A DNA stretch of 64,000 bases from Pseudomonas corrugata (lineage in GTDB: Bacteria; Pseudomonadota; Gammaproteobacteria; Pseudomonadales; Pseudomonadaceae). Shown in pieces: positions 55,017 to 64,000 of the stretch. The translations under genes were made by a program, and so were the position numbers. The number at the start of each line of letters is the position of its first letter. Position 1 is the first letter of the stretch. Below the pieces are notes generated by a model. It had not been told where the DNA came from. It searched no databases and saw only the letters and a program-made list of their open reading frames with translations. The stretch spans positions 538,981-602,980 of the forward strand of contig NZ_LHVK01000003.1 in the NCBI RefSeq assembly GCF_001269905.1. Reading direction: 5' to 3'.

Positions 55017-55517
55017 TTACTCCTTCGCCTCGTTACGGCCCAAATGGAACGCCGTGACGGCTGCGGCAAGCAGCAGCATCGAGGCGAGTTCGACCACCAG
55101 CAGGTACGGACCGAACAGGCTGATGCCCACGGTCTTGGCGCCTACGGTGGTATGACCGATGGCCTGGCCGCTCTGGTGAGCGAACAGCACATACAGCAGT
55201 TCACCCAGCAACAGGGCGGCGAGAATCACCGGCCCCGCCCAGATGCCGGGCTTGAGCCAGTTGCGCTCCTGCTGGACCGAGGCCGGGCCGAGGTTCAGCA
55301 TCATCACCACGAACACGAACAGCACCATGATGGCGCCGGCGTAGGCGATCACTTCCAGGGCGCCGGCGAACGGCGCGCCGAGAGCGAAGAAGGTCATGGC
55401 CACGGCGATGAGCGAAATGATCAGGTAGAGCAGGGCATGTATGGGGTTGGTGTTGGTGACCACACGAAGCGTGGACACCACCGCGATACCCGATGCGAAA
55501 TAGAAAGCGAATTCCAT
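55017..55517 (-). CDS. nuoJ: NADH:quinone oxidoreductase subunit J
   Basis: A 166-aa membrane subunit with five hydrophobic segments. The segment [21 protein letters not shown] is the NuoJ signature, with the pi-bulge helix. It lies 9 bases after nuoI and 4 bases before nuoK. Confidence 0.97.
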   Translation of the reverse strand: MEFAFYFASGIAVVSTLRVVTNTNPIHALLYLIISLIAVAMTFFALGAPFAGALEVIAYAGAIMVLFVFVVMMLNLGPASVQQERNWLKPGIWAGPVILAALLLGELLYVLFAHQSGQAIGHTTVGAKTVGISLFGPYLLVVELASMLLLAAAVTAFHLGRNEAKE

Positions 55518-55526
55518 CTTTCTTCC

Positions 55527-56075
55527 TTAAGGCAGCAAGCTCTTCACGTTGATCGGTTCGGCTTCGTTCTGCGCGGCGCCTTTCGGCTTACCGGCAATGG
55601 CCATACCTGCAACACGATAGAAGTTGTAATCAGGGTTTTTACCGGGACCGGAAATCAGCAGATCTTCTTTCTCGTACACCAGGTCCTGACGTTTGAAATC
55701 CGCCATTTCGAAATCCGGCGTGAGCTGGATCGCGGTGGTCGGGCATGCTTCCTCGCAGAGGCCGCAGAAAATGCAGCGCGAGAAGTTGATACGGAAGAAG
55801 TCCGGGTACCAGCGACCGTCTTCGGTTTCAGCTTTCTGCAGCGAGATGCAGCCCACCGGGCAGGCCACGGCGCACAGGTTGCACGCCACGCAGCGCTCCT
55901 CGCCGTCGGGGTCGCGGGTCAGGACGATGCGGCCGCGGTAACGCGGTGCCAGGTAGACCGGCTCTTCCGGGTATTGCAGGGTGTCGCGCTTGCGAAAGCC
56001 ATGGCCGAAGATCATGACCAGGCTTCGCAGTTGGGTACCGGTACCCTTAACGATGTCGCCAATATATTTGAACAT
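55527..56075 (-). CDS. nuoI: NADH:quinone oxidoreductase subunit I (two 4Fe-4S clusters)
   Basis: A 182-aa ferredoxin-like subunit that passes electrons to cluster N2. Two cluster motifs are visible: [15 protein letters not shown] and [15 protein letters not shown]. It lies 11 bases after nuoH. Confidence 0.97.
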   Translation of the reverse strand: MFKYIGDIVKGTGTQLRSLVMIFGHGFRKRDTLQYPEEPVYLAPRYRGRIVLTRDPDGEERCVACNLCAVACPVGCISLQKAETEDGRWYPDFFRINFSRCIFCGLCEEACPTTAIQLTPDFEMADFKRQDLVYEKEDLLISGPGKNPDYNFYRVAGMAIAGKPKGAAQNEAEPINVKSLLP

Positions 56076-56086
56076 GGGTCAAATCC

Positions 56087-57094
56087 TCACTGAACCGCGG
56101 CCGCAGGCGTGTTCATCAACACGATCGCAGCGGTCACCAGCAAATTGATCAGGGTCAGCGGCAGGCAGAATTTCCAGCTGAAGTCCATCACCTGGTCGTA
56201 GCGCGGGCGCGGGATGGCGGCGCGCAGCAGGACGAACAGCATGATGAAGAACGCGGTCTTCAGGGCGAACCACACGAAGGACAGTTGCGGCAGGATGTCG
56301 AACGGACCGTGCCAGCCGCCGAAGAACAGCGTCACCAGCAGTGCCGAGATCAGGACGATACCGATGTACTCGCCCACGAAGAACATGCCCCATTTCATGC
56401 CGGCGTATTCAATGTGGTAACCGTCGGCCAGTTCCTGTTCCGCTTCCGGCTGGTCGAACGGGTGACGGTGGGTCACGGCTACGCCAGCGATGAAGAAGGT
56501 ACAGAAGCCGAAGAACTGCGGAATGATGAACCACAGGTTCTGGGCCTGGTACTCGACGATGTCGCGCATGTTGAACGAGCCGACCTGGACCACCACGCCC
56601 ATCAGCGCCAGGCCCATGAACACCTCGTAGGACACAGTCTGGGCCGACGCCCGCAGGCTGCCCAGCAGGGCGTACTTGTTGTTGCTCGACCAGCCGGCGA
56701 ACAGCACCGCGTACACCGACAGGCCGGCCATGGCGAAGAAGAACAGCAGGCCGATGTTCAGGTCCGCCACGCCCCAGGTCGGGGTGATCGGGATGATCGC
56801 AAAGGCGATCAGCAAGGCGCTCATGGCCACCACCGGCGCCAGGGTGAAAATCACCTTGTCGACAAAGGGTGGCGTCCAGTCTTCCTTGAAGAACATCTTG
56901 ATCATGTCGGCGGCGATCTGGAACATGCCGAACGGGCCGACGCGGTTCGGACCGTAGCGGTCCTGCCACCAGCCCAGCAGGCGACGTTCGACAAAGCTCA
57001 GCAATGCGCCTGTGACCACCACGGCCAGCAGGATCACGATGGCCTTGAGGACCGTCAGGATCACATCGATCACTTCAGGGGTGAACCAGCTCAT
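56087..57094 (-). CDS. nuoH: NADH:quinone oxidoreductase subunit H
   Basis: A 335-aa membrane subunit that forms part of the quinone site. Landmarks: [21 protein letters not shown] and [25 protein letters not shown]. Its ATG overlaps the nuoG stop by four bases. Confidence 0.97.
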   Translation of the reverse strand: MSWFTPEVIDVILTVLKAIVILLAVVVTGALLSFVERRLLGWWQDRYGPNRVGPFGMFQIAADMIKMFFKEDWTPPFVDKVIFTLAPVVAMSALLIAFAIIPITPTWGVADLNIGLLFFFAMAGLSVYAVLFAGWSSNNKYALLGSLRASAQTVSYEVFMGLALMGVVVQVGSFNMRDIVEYQAQNLWFIIPQFFGFCTFFIAGVAVTHRHPFDQPEAEQELADGYHIEYAGMKWGMFFVGEYIGIVLISALLVTLFFGGWHGPFDILPQLSFVWFALKTAFFIMLFVLLRAAIPRPRYDQVMDFSWKFCLPLTLINLLVTAAIVLMNTPAAAVQ

Positions 57095-59805
57095 TGCGCT
57101 GCCTCCTGCAGACCGTCGACGGTTTTACCGAACACCGCCGGCGGGATTCCCGCCAGGCCGGCCGGCAGGGCCACCAGGCCGACGCCCAGTTCTTCATTGA
57201 TGCGCAGCGGCAGACGCAGGGTCTGGCCGGCCACGTTCAGGCTCAGCAGGGCGCCGTCGTTGACACCCAGACGATCGGCTTCGGACTTGGCCAGCGCCAC
57301 GTAGGCGGCCGGGATGCGTTCCTGTACCGGAGCGGCCTTGGAAGAGTTCTCTTCGCTGCCGAACAGGTGATGGAACGGCACGACCTGCCAGGTGCCCGGT
57401 GCCGGGTTGAAGGCGCGCGGCACGTTGGCGAACCAGCTCAGGCCGTCGCCATGGCTTTCGATCAGGCGGGTGCCCGGATCACCGGCACGCAGGTGACCAC
57501 CGACTTCGTCCTGGAACTTGTTCCAGGCCTGCGGCGAGTTCCAGCCCGGAGACCAGGCGAACGGCACTTGCGAGCGCGGTTCGGCGGAGCCCGAGTAACC
57601 TTCCATGGAGAAGGCGAACGCGGTGTCCTGGTCCTGCGGGGTGCGCGGTTCATGAACGCTGATGTTGGCGCGCATGGCGGTGCGGCCGGAGTAACGCAGC
57701 GGTTCACGGGCCAGTTTCAGGCCCTTGATGCGGAACGCGGCGGACGGCGCGGCGTCGACGATGCCGGCCAGTTGCTCGGTGCTGGAGGCACAGGCAGCGG
57801 TGACGTGGTCGAGTTGCGTCCAGTCGATCGGCTGGTTCAGCAGGGTGGCGCGCAGGGCGTGCAGCCAGCGCCAGCCTTCGTGGACCAGGATGCTGGCGTC
57901 CAGGTATTGCGGGTCGAAGACCTGGAAGAAGCGTTGGGCGCGGCCTTCCTGGCTGACCAGCGTACCGTCGCCTTCGGCGAAGCTCGCCGCCGGCAGCACC
58001 AGGTGGGCGCGGTCGGTGGTGGCGGTCTTCTGGTGGTCGGCGACGATCACCACTTTTGCGGCGTTCAGCGCGGCGTCCACACGGGCTTTGTCGGTGCGGG
58101 TGTACAGATCGTTTTCCAGCACCACGATGGCGTCGGCGTTGCCATCGATCACCTTTTGCAGCGCGGCATCGACCGATTCGCCACCGAGCATGGCCAGGCC
58201 GAGGCTGTTGGCTTCCGGCACGACCAGGCTGATGGAACCGTTCTTCTCGCGCAGCTTCAGGGCCTTGGCGATGTTGGCGGCGGCCTCGATCAGGGCCTTA
58301 GAGCCCAGGGAGGTACCGGCGATCACCAGCGGACGCTTGGCGGCCAGCAGGGCATCGGCGATGCGCTGGACCAGGGCGGTCGCTTCGCTGTCCAGGCCTT
58401 CGACGGCCGGGGCGCTGGCGTCCAGGGCGTGGGCGACGGCAAAGCCGATGCGCGCCAGGTCGTCAGGAGCGGCGTGGACGCATTCCTCGGCGACGTCGTC
58501 GAGCTTGGTTTCAGCCAGGCTGGCGATGAACAGCGGGTTCAGCTCGTGCTGACCGATGTTCTTCACGGCAGCGTCGAGCCACGGCTGGACGCGCATGGCG
58601 TCGGCCATGTCCTCGGCCTTGCCCTTGACCGACTGGCGCAGGGCCAGGGCCATGCGTGCGGCGGTCTGGGTCAGGTCTTCGCCGAGGACGAACACGGCGT
58701 CGTGGTCTTCGATGTCGCGCATCGTCGGCACGGGCAGCGGGCTGTCCTTGAGCACTTGCAGCACCAGGCGGATGCGCTCCAGTTCAGCGGCTTCGATGCC
58801 GCTGTAGAAGTGCTCGGCGCCGACCAGTTCACGCAGTGCGTAGTTGCTTTCCAGGCTGGCCCGTGGCGAACCGATGCCGACGATGTTGCGGCCGCGCAGC
58901 AGTTCGGCGGCCTTGTCCAGGGCAGCGTCCAGGCTCAGCTTGGTACCGTCGGCCAGCAGCGGCTGGCGTGGACGATCCGTGCGGTTGACGTAGCCGTAGC
59001 CGAAGCGGCCGCGGTCGCACAGGAAATACTGGTTCACCGAACCGTTGTAGCGGTTCTCGATGCGACGCAGTTCGCCGTAGCGCTCGCCCGGACTGATGTT
59101 GCAACCGCTGGAGCAGCCGTGGCAGATGCTTGGCGAGAACTGCATGTCCCACTTGCGGTTGTAGCGCTCGGAGTGGGTCTTGTCGGTGAACACACCCGTC
59201 GGGCAGACCTCGGTGAGGTTGCCGGAGAACTCGCTTTCCAGGGTGCCGTCTTCAACGCGACCGAAGTACACGTTGTCGTGGGCGCCGAACACGCCAAGGT
59301 CGGTGCCGCCGGCGTAGTCCTTGTAATAGCGCACGCAGCGGTAGCAGGCGATGCAGCGGTTCATCTCGTGGGAGATGAACGGGCCCAGTTGCTGGTTCTG
59401 GTGGGTGCGCTTCTTGAAGCGATAACGGCGCTCGTTGTGGCCGGTCATCACGGTCATGTCTTGCAGGTGGCAGTGACCGCCTTCCTCGCAGACCGGGCAG
59501 TCGTGCGGGTGGTTGGTCATCAGCCATTCGACGACACTGGCGCGGAACGCCTTGGATTCTTCATCGTCGATGGAGATCCAGGTGTTGTCGGTGGCGGGGG
59601 TCATGCAGGACATGACGATCCGACCACGGGTGTCGTTTTCGTCGGTGTACTGCTTGACCGCGCACTGCCGGCAGGCCCCGACGCTACCAAGCGCGGGATG
59701 CCAGCAGAAATAAGGGATGTCGAGGCCTAGCGACAGACATGCCTGTAACAGGTTGTCTGCCCCGTCGACTTCGAGCGCTTTGCCGTCTACGTGGATAGTG
59801 GCCAT
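57091..59805 (-). CDS. nuoG: NADH:quinone oxidoreductase subunit G
   Basis: A 904-aa iron-sulfur subunit. N-terminal 2Fe-2S domain (Cys34, Cys45, Cys48 and one further Cys near 67), a His/Cys cluster region ([18 protein letters not shown]), a 4Fe-4S motif (CIACYRC and the later CPTGVFTDK) and a large molybdopterin-like domain ([12 protein letters not shown] near 229-240) that has lost the cofactor. It is preceded by a 137-base gap with a hairpin, the widest gap in this operon. Confidence 0.96.
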   Translation of the reverse strand: MATIHVDGKALEVDGADNLLQACLSLGLDIPYFCWHPALGSVGACRQCAVKQYTDENDTRGRIVMSCMTPATDNTWISIDDEESKAFRASVVEWLMTNHPHDCPVCEEGGHCHLQDMTVMTGHNERRYRFKKRTHQNQQLGPFISHEMNRCIACYRCVRYYKDYAGGTDLGVFGAHDNVYFGRVEDGTLESEFSGNLTEVCPTGVFTDKTHSERYNRKWDMQFSPSICHGCSSGCNISPGERYGELRRIENRYNGSVNQYFLCDRGRFGYGYVNRTDRPRQPLLADGTKLSLDAALDKAAELLRGRNIVGIGSPRASLESNYALRELVGAEHFYSGIEAAELERIRLVLQVLKDSPLPVPTMRDIEDHDAVFVLGEDLTQTAARMALALRQSVKGKAEDMADAMRVQPWLDAAVKNIGQHELNPLFIASLAETKLDDVAEECVHAAPDDLARIGFAVAHALDASAPAVEGLDSEATALVQRIADALLAAKRPLVIAGTSLGSKALIEAAANIAKALKLREKNGSISLVVPEANSLGLAMLGGESVDAALQKVIDGNADAIVVLENDLYTRTDKARVDAALNAAKVVIVADHQKTATTDRAHLVLPAASFAEGDGTLVSQEGRAQRFFQVFDPQYLDASILVHEGWRWLHALRATLLNQPIDWTQLDHVTAACASSTEQLAGIVDAAPSAAFRIKGLKLAREPLRYSGRTAMRANISVHEPRTPQDQDTAFAFSMEGYSGSAEPRSQVPFAWSPGWNSPQAWNKFQDEVGGHLRAGDPGTRLIESHGDGLSWFANVPRAFNPAPGTWQVVPFHHLFGSEENSSKAAPVQERIPAAYVALAKSEADRLGVNDGALLSLNVAGQTLRLPLRINEELGVGLVALPAGLAGIPPAVFGKTVDGLQEAAQ

Positions 59806-59906
59806 GGTTCAAAGTTCTTCGTTGGCCCGGTGTCAGCGGGCGTGGCTAATGGAATCTTGTCGTTCGTCCGAATCCAAACAGCCTGCAAAGGCGTCATCGG
59901 ACGAAA

Positions 59907-59930
59907 GGCGAAGGGCACGGACCCTTCGCC
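59907..59930 (-). other. Hairpin in the nuoF-nuoG gap
   Basis: A perfect 9-bp stem (GGCGAAGGG with CCCTTCGCC) and a 6-base loop; on the minus strand it is followed by TTTCGT. It may reduce read-through or protect the upstream part of the transcript. Confidence 0.6.
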
Positions 59931-59942
59931 TTCTTAAGCGTG

Positions 59943-61301
59943 TTACGCGCCGACCATGGTCGGCGTGACCACCTGATTGAGGTCGCCTGCGCGGGTAGGC
60001 GCGATGCCGGCCTCGAATTCAGAGCGGAAGTATTTGATCGCGCTGCCCAACGGCTCCACGGCACCCGGTGCGTGAGCACAGAAGGTCTTGCCTGGGCCGA
60101 GGAAACCCACCAGACCCAGCAGGGTCTCGATGTCGCCGGGCTGACCTTCGCCGTTCTCGATGGCCATCAGCAGCTTGACGCTCCAGGGCAGGCCATCGCG
60201 GCAAGGGGTGCAGAAGCCGCAGGATTCACGGGAGAAAAACTGCTCCATGTTGCGCAGCAGCGACACCATGTTGACGCTGTCGTCCACCGCCATGGCCAGG
60301 CCGGTACCCATCCGGGTGCCCACCTTGGCGATGCCGCCGGCGTACATCTGTGCGTCCAGGTGCTCCGGCAACAGGAAACCGGTACCGGCACCACCGGGCT
60401 GCCAGCACTTGAGCTTGTAGCCGTCGCGCATGCCGCCGGCGTAGTCCTCGAACAGCTCGCGGCCGGTGACGCCGAAAGGCAGTTCCCACAGGCCGGGATT
60501 CTTGACCTTGCCGGAGAAGCCCATGAGCTTGGTGCCCATGTCTTCGCTGCCGTCGCGGGCCAGGGATTTGTACCAGTCCACGCCGTCGGCGATGATCGCC
60601 GGCACGTTGCACAGGGTCTCGACGTTGTTCACGCAGGTCGGCTTGCCCCACACGCCCACGGCGGCAGGGAAGGGCGGCTTGGAGCGCGGGTTGGCACGAC
60701 GGCCTTCCAGGGAGTTGATCAGTGCGGTTTCTTCACCGCAGATGTAACGCCCGGCGCCGGTATGGACGAACAGCTCGAAATCGAAGCCGCTGCCCAGGAT
60801 GTTCTTGCCCAGGAGGCCTGCGGCCTTGGCTTCTTCCACGGCACGGTTCAGGTGCTTGGCGGCGGTGGTGTATTCGCCGCGCAGGAAGATGTAGCCACGG
60901 TAGGTTTTCAGCGCACGGGCGCTGATCAGCATGCCCTCGATCAGCAGATGGGGCAGTTGCTCCATCAGCATGCGGTCCTTCCAGGTGTTGGGTTCCATTT
61001 CATCCGCGTTGCAGAGCAGGTAGCGGATGTCGATGGATTCGTCCTTGGGCATCAGGCCCCACTTCACGCCGGTGGGGAAGCCCGCACCGCCGCGACCCTT
61101 GAGGCCGGAGTCCTTCACGGTCTGGACGATGTCGTCCTGGGCCATGTCGGCGAACGCCTTGCGCGCGGCGGCGTAGCCGTTCTTGGCCTGGTACTCGTCC
61201 AGCCACACGGCTTCGCCGTCGTCACGCAGGCGCCAGGTCAGGGGATGGGTTTCGGCCGAGCGCTTGATGCGGTTGGCGGGCCCGAAGGAAGTCAGGGTCA
61301 T
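59943..61301 (-). CDS. nuoF: NADH:quinone oxidoreductase subunit F (NADH and FMN binding)
   Basis: A 452-aa subunit that takes electrons from NADH. The glycine-rich FMN/NADH segments [14 protein letters not shown] and [19 protein letters not shown] and the 4Fe-4S motif [12 protein letters not shown] are present. It overlaps nuoE by four bases. Confidence 0.97.
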   Translation of the reverse strand: MTLTSFGPANRIKRSAETHPLTWRLRDDGEAVWLDEYQAKNGYAAARKAFADMAQDDIVQTVKDSGLKGRGGAGFPTGVKWGLMPKDESIDIRYLLCNADEMEPNTWKDRMLMEQLPHLLIEGMLISARALKTYRGYIFLRGEYTTAAKHLNRAVEEAKAAGLLGKNILGSGFDFELFVHTGAGRYICGEETALINSLEGRRANPRSKPPFPAAVGVWGKPTCVNNVETLCNVPAIIADGVDWYKSLARDGSEDMGTKLMGFSGKVKNPGLWELPFGVTGRELFEDYAGGMRDGYKLKCWQPGGAGTGFLLPEHLDAQMYAGGIAKVGTRMGTGLAMAVDDSVNMVSLLRNMEQFFSRESCGFCTPCRDGLPWSVKLLMAIENGEGQPGDIETLLGLVGFLGPGKTFCAHAPGAVEPLGSAIKYFRSEFEAGIAPTRAGDLNQVVTPTMVGA

Positions 61302-61795
61302 ACGTAGCCCTCCAGCAATTTGGCAACGCCGGCGGGTGCAACGTCACCGAAGGTGTCGTCGTCGATCATCAGCGCCGGAGCCTTGTCGCAGTTGCCCAGG
61401 CAGCACACCGGCAGCAGCGTGAAACGGCCGTCGGCGGTGGTCTGGCCGAGGCCGATGCCCAGCTTGCTCTGGATTTCGCTGACCACGGATTCGTGGCCAC
61501 CGATGTAGCAGACCATGCTGTCGCAGACGCGAATGATGTGGCGGCCTACGGGTTGGCGGAAGATCTGGCTGTAGAAGGTGGCGACGCCTTCGACGTCGCT
61601 CGCCGGGATGCCGAGGATCTCGCCGATGGCGTAGAGCGCGCCGTCAGGCACCCAGCCACGTTCCTTCTGGACGATCTTCAGGGCTTCGATCGACGCCGCG
61701 CGCGGGTCTTCGTAGTGATGCAGCTCGTGCTCGATGGCCGAGCGCTCGGTTTCGCTCAGGGCGAAACGGTCTGTCTGGATAAGCGTGCTGTTCAT
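61298..61795 (-). CDS. nuoE: NADH:quinone oxidoreductase subunit E (2Fe-2S)
   Basis: A 165-aa thioredoxin-like subunit with a 2Fe-2S cluster held by CDSMVC and CCLGNC-type cysteines. It follows nuoCD by 2 bases and overlaps nuoF by four. Confidence 0.97.
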   Translation of the reverse strand: MNSTLIQTDRFALSETERSAIEHELHHYEDPRAASIEALKIVQKERGWVPDGALYAIGEILGIPASDVEGVATFYSQIFRQPVGRHIIRVCDSMVCYIGGHESVVSEIQSKLGIGLGQTTADGRFTLLPVCCLGNCDKAPALMIDDDTFGDVAPAGVAKLLEGYV

Positions 61796-61797
61796 GC

Positions 61798-63588
<1,791 letters not shown>

Positions 63589-63655
63589 TTATCGCTTTCG
63601 GTCAACGTAAAGAATGAAGCCAGGTTCGTGTTTCTTGTTCAGGAACAGAGCTGGA

Positions 63656-64000
63656 TCAGACTTCGTCGGGGCTGCGCAGGTTGGTGACTGCGATACGCTG
63701 TTCGCGGCGCTGTTCCTTTTGCGACGGCATCTCGGCGCGATAGACGCCTTGATCGCCAACGACCCAGGACAGTGGGCGACGCTCCTGGCCAATCGATTCC
63801 TGCAACAGCATCAGGCCTTGCAGGAAAGCTTCGGGGCGGGGCGGGCAGCCAGGCACGTAGACGTCCACGGGCAGGAACTTGTCCACCCCTTGAACGACGG
63901 AATAGATGTCGTACATGCCACCGGAGTTGGCGCACGAACCCATGGAGATGACCCACTTCGGTTCGAGCATTTGCTCATAGAGACGCTGGATGATCGGCGC
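63656..64000 (-). CDS. nuoB: NADH:quinone oxidoreductase subunit B, 5' part beyond the window
   Basis: 114 codons of the C-terminal part are visible; the frame is open to the window end. Cluster N2 ligands appear in [14 protein letters not shown] and [10 protein letters not shown]. The rest of the gene, and nuoA, must lie to the right. Confidence 0.96.
   Translation of the reverse strand, partial: APIIQRLYEQMLEPKWVISMGSCANSGGMYDIYSVVQGVDKFLPVDVYVPGCPPRPEAFLQGLMLLQESIGQERRPLSWVVGDQGVYRAEMPSQKEQRREQRIAVTNLRSPDEV

Noticed and set aside
57094..59730. Very long plus-strand open frame opposite nuoG
   Set aside because: Antisense shadow of nuoG with repetitive low-complexity product; the minus strand carries the conserved cluster ligands.

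Overview
The window looks like a chromosome segment of a Pseudomonas species, most likely from the P. fluorescens complex. The reasons are the fused nuoCD inside a nuo operon of Pseudomonas gene order, the two families of Pseudomonas REP-type palindromes between 32.6 and 49.7 kb, and the general gene content. The assignment rests on reading the sequence; no database search was run.

Region 1 (1 to about 18.6 kb) looks like acquired DNA. It opens with the 3' part of an IS3-family transposase and a 28-bp stretch with the geometry of a tRNA 3' end plus a strong terminator, which may be an old attachment site. It then carries an ArsO-like flavoprotein, a P2-type cation ATPase with a 138-bp MITE just upstream, and a DUF202 protein. 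The core is a sulfur-detoxification block. A minus-strand operon encodes a persulfide-dioxygenase-like enzyme, a DUF442-sulfide:quinone oxidoreductase fusion, a TauE-type exporter, a split YeeE/YedE sulfur transporter, a DUF2892 protein and a second dioxygenase paralogue. A divergent gene encodes a sigma-54 activator with the cysteine pattern of FisR, followed by cydP-cydA-cydB-cydX-ybgE (an E. coli-type long-Q-loop bd oxidase). Converging on it is tsdBA (thiosulfate dehydrogenase). Good -24/-12 sites stand in front of both the sulfur operon and the cyd operon, and related TGGCAG dyads lie upstream of each. The likely logic is that sulfane sulfur activates FisR, which switches on sulfide oxidation and export together with a sulfide-resistant oxidase. 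Broken genes (an ArsR/BigR tail and a 24-residue thioredoxin stub) mark rearrangements in this region.

Region 2 (18.7 to 31.7 kb) holds a VIT-family transporter and an extracytoplasmic flavin electron-transfer cluster: ApbE, a PepSY-flavodoxin-FAD reductase, a DUF2271 protein with an ApbE target motif, a PepSY protein and a divergent two-component system. A methyltransferase, a dCache chemoreceptor, a GlxA-type regulator and several small secreted or membrane proteins follow.

Region 3 (31.7 to 49.7 kb) is a REP-rich stretch of regulators and small catabolic enzymes: a pirin, a second GlxA regulator, two convergent winged-helix/ATPase regulators (one lacking its C-terminal half), an arylesterase-like hydrolase, a LysR-DoxX-monooxygenase-amidohydrolase-isochorismatase series, hemerythrin, an FAD oxidoreductase and a hydroxypyruvate-isomerase-like protein. 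It ends in a degenerate patch where a frameshifted DUF6124 gene abuts a DeoR fragment.

Region 4 (49.75 to 64 kb) is the minus-strand operon for respiratory complex I, nuoB (cut by the window end) through nuoN, closed by a terminator.
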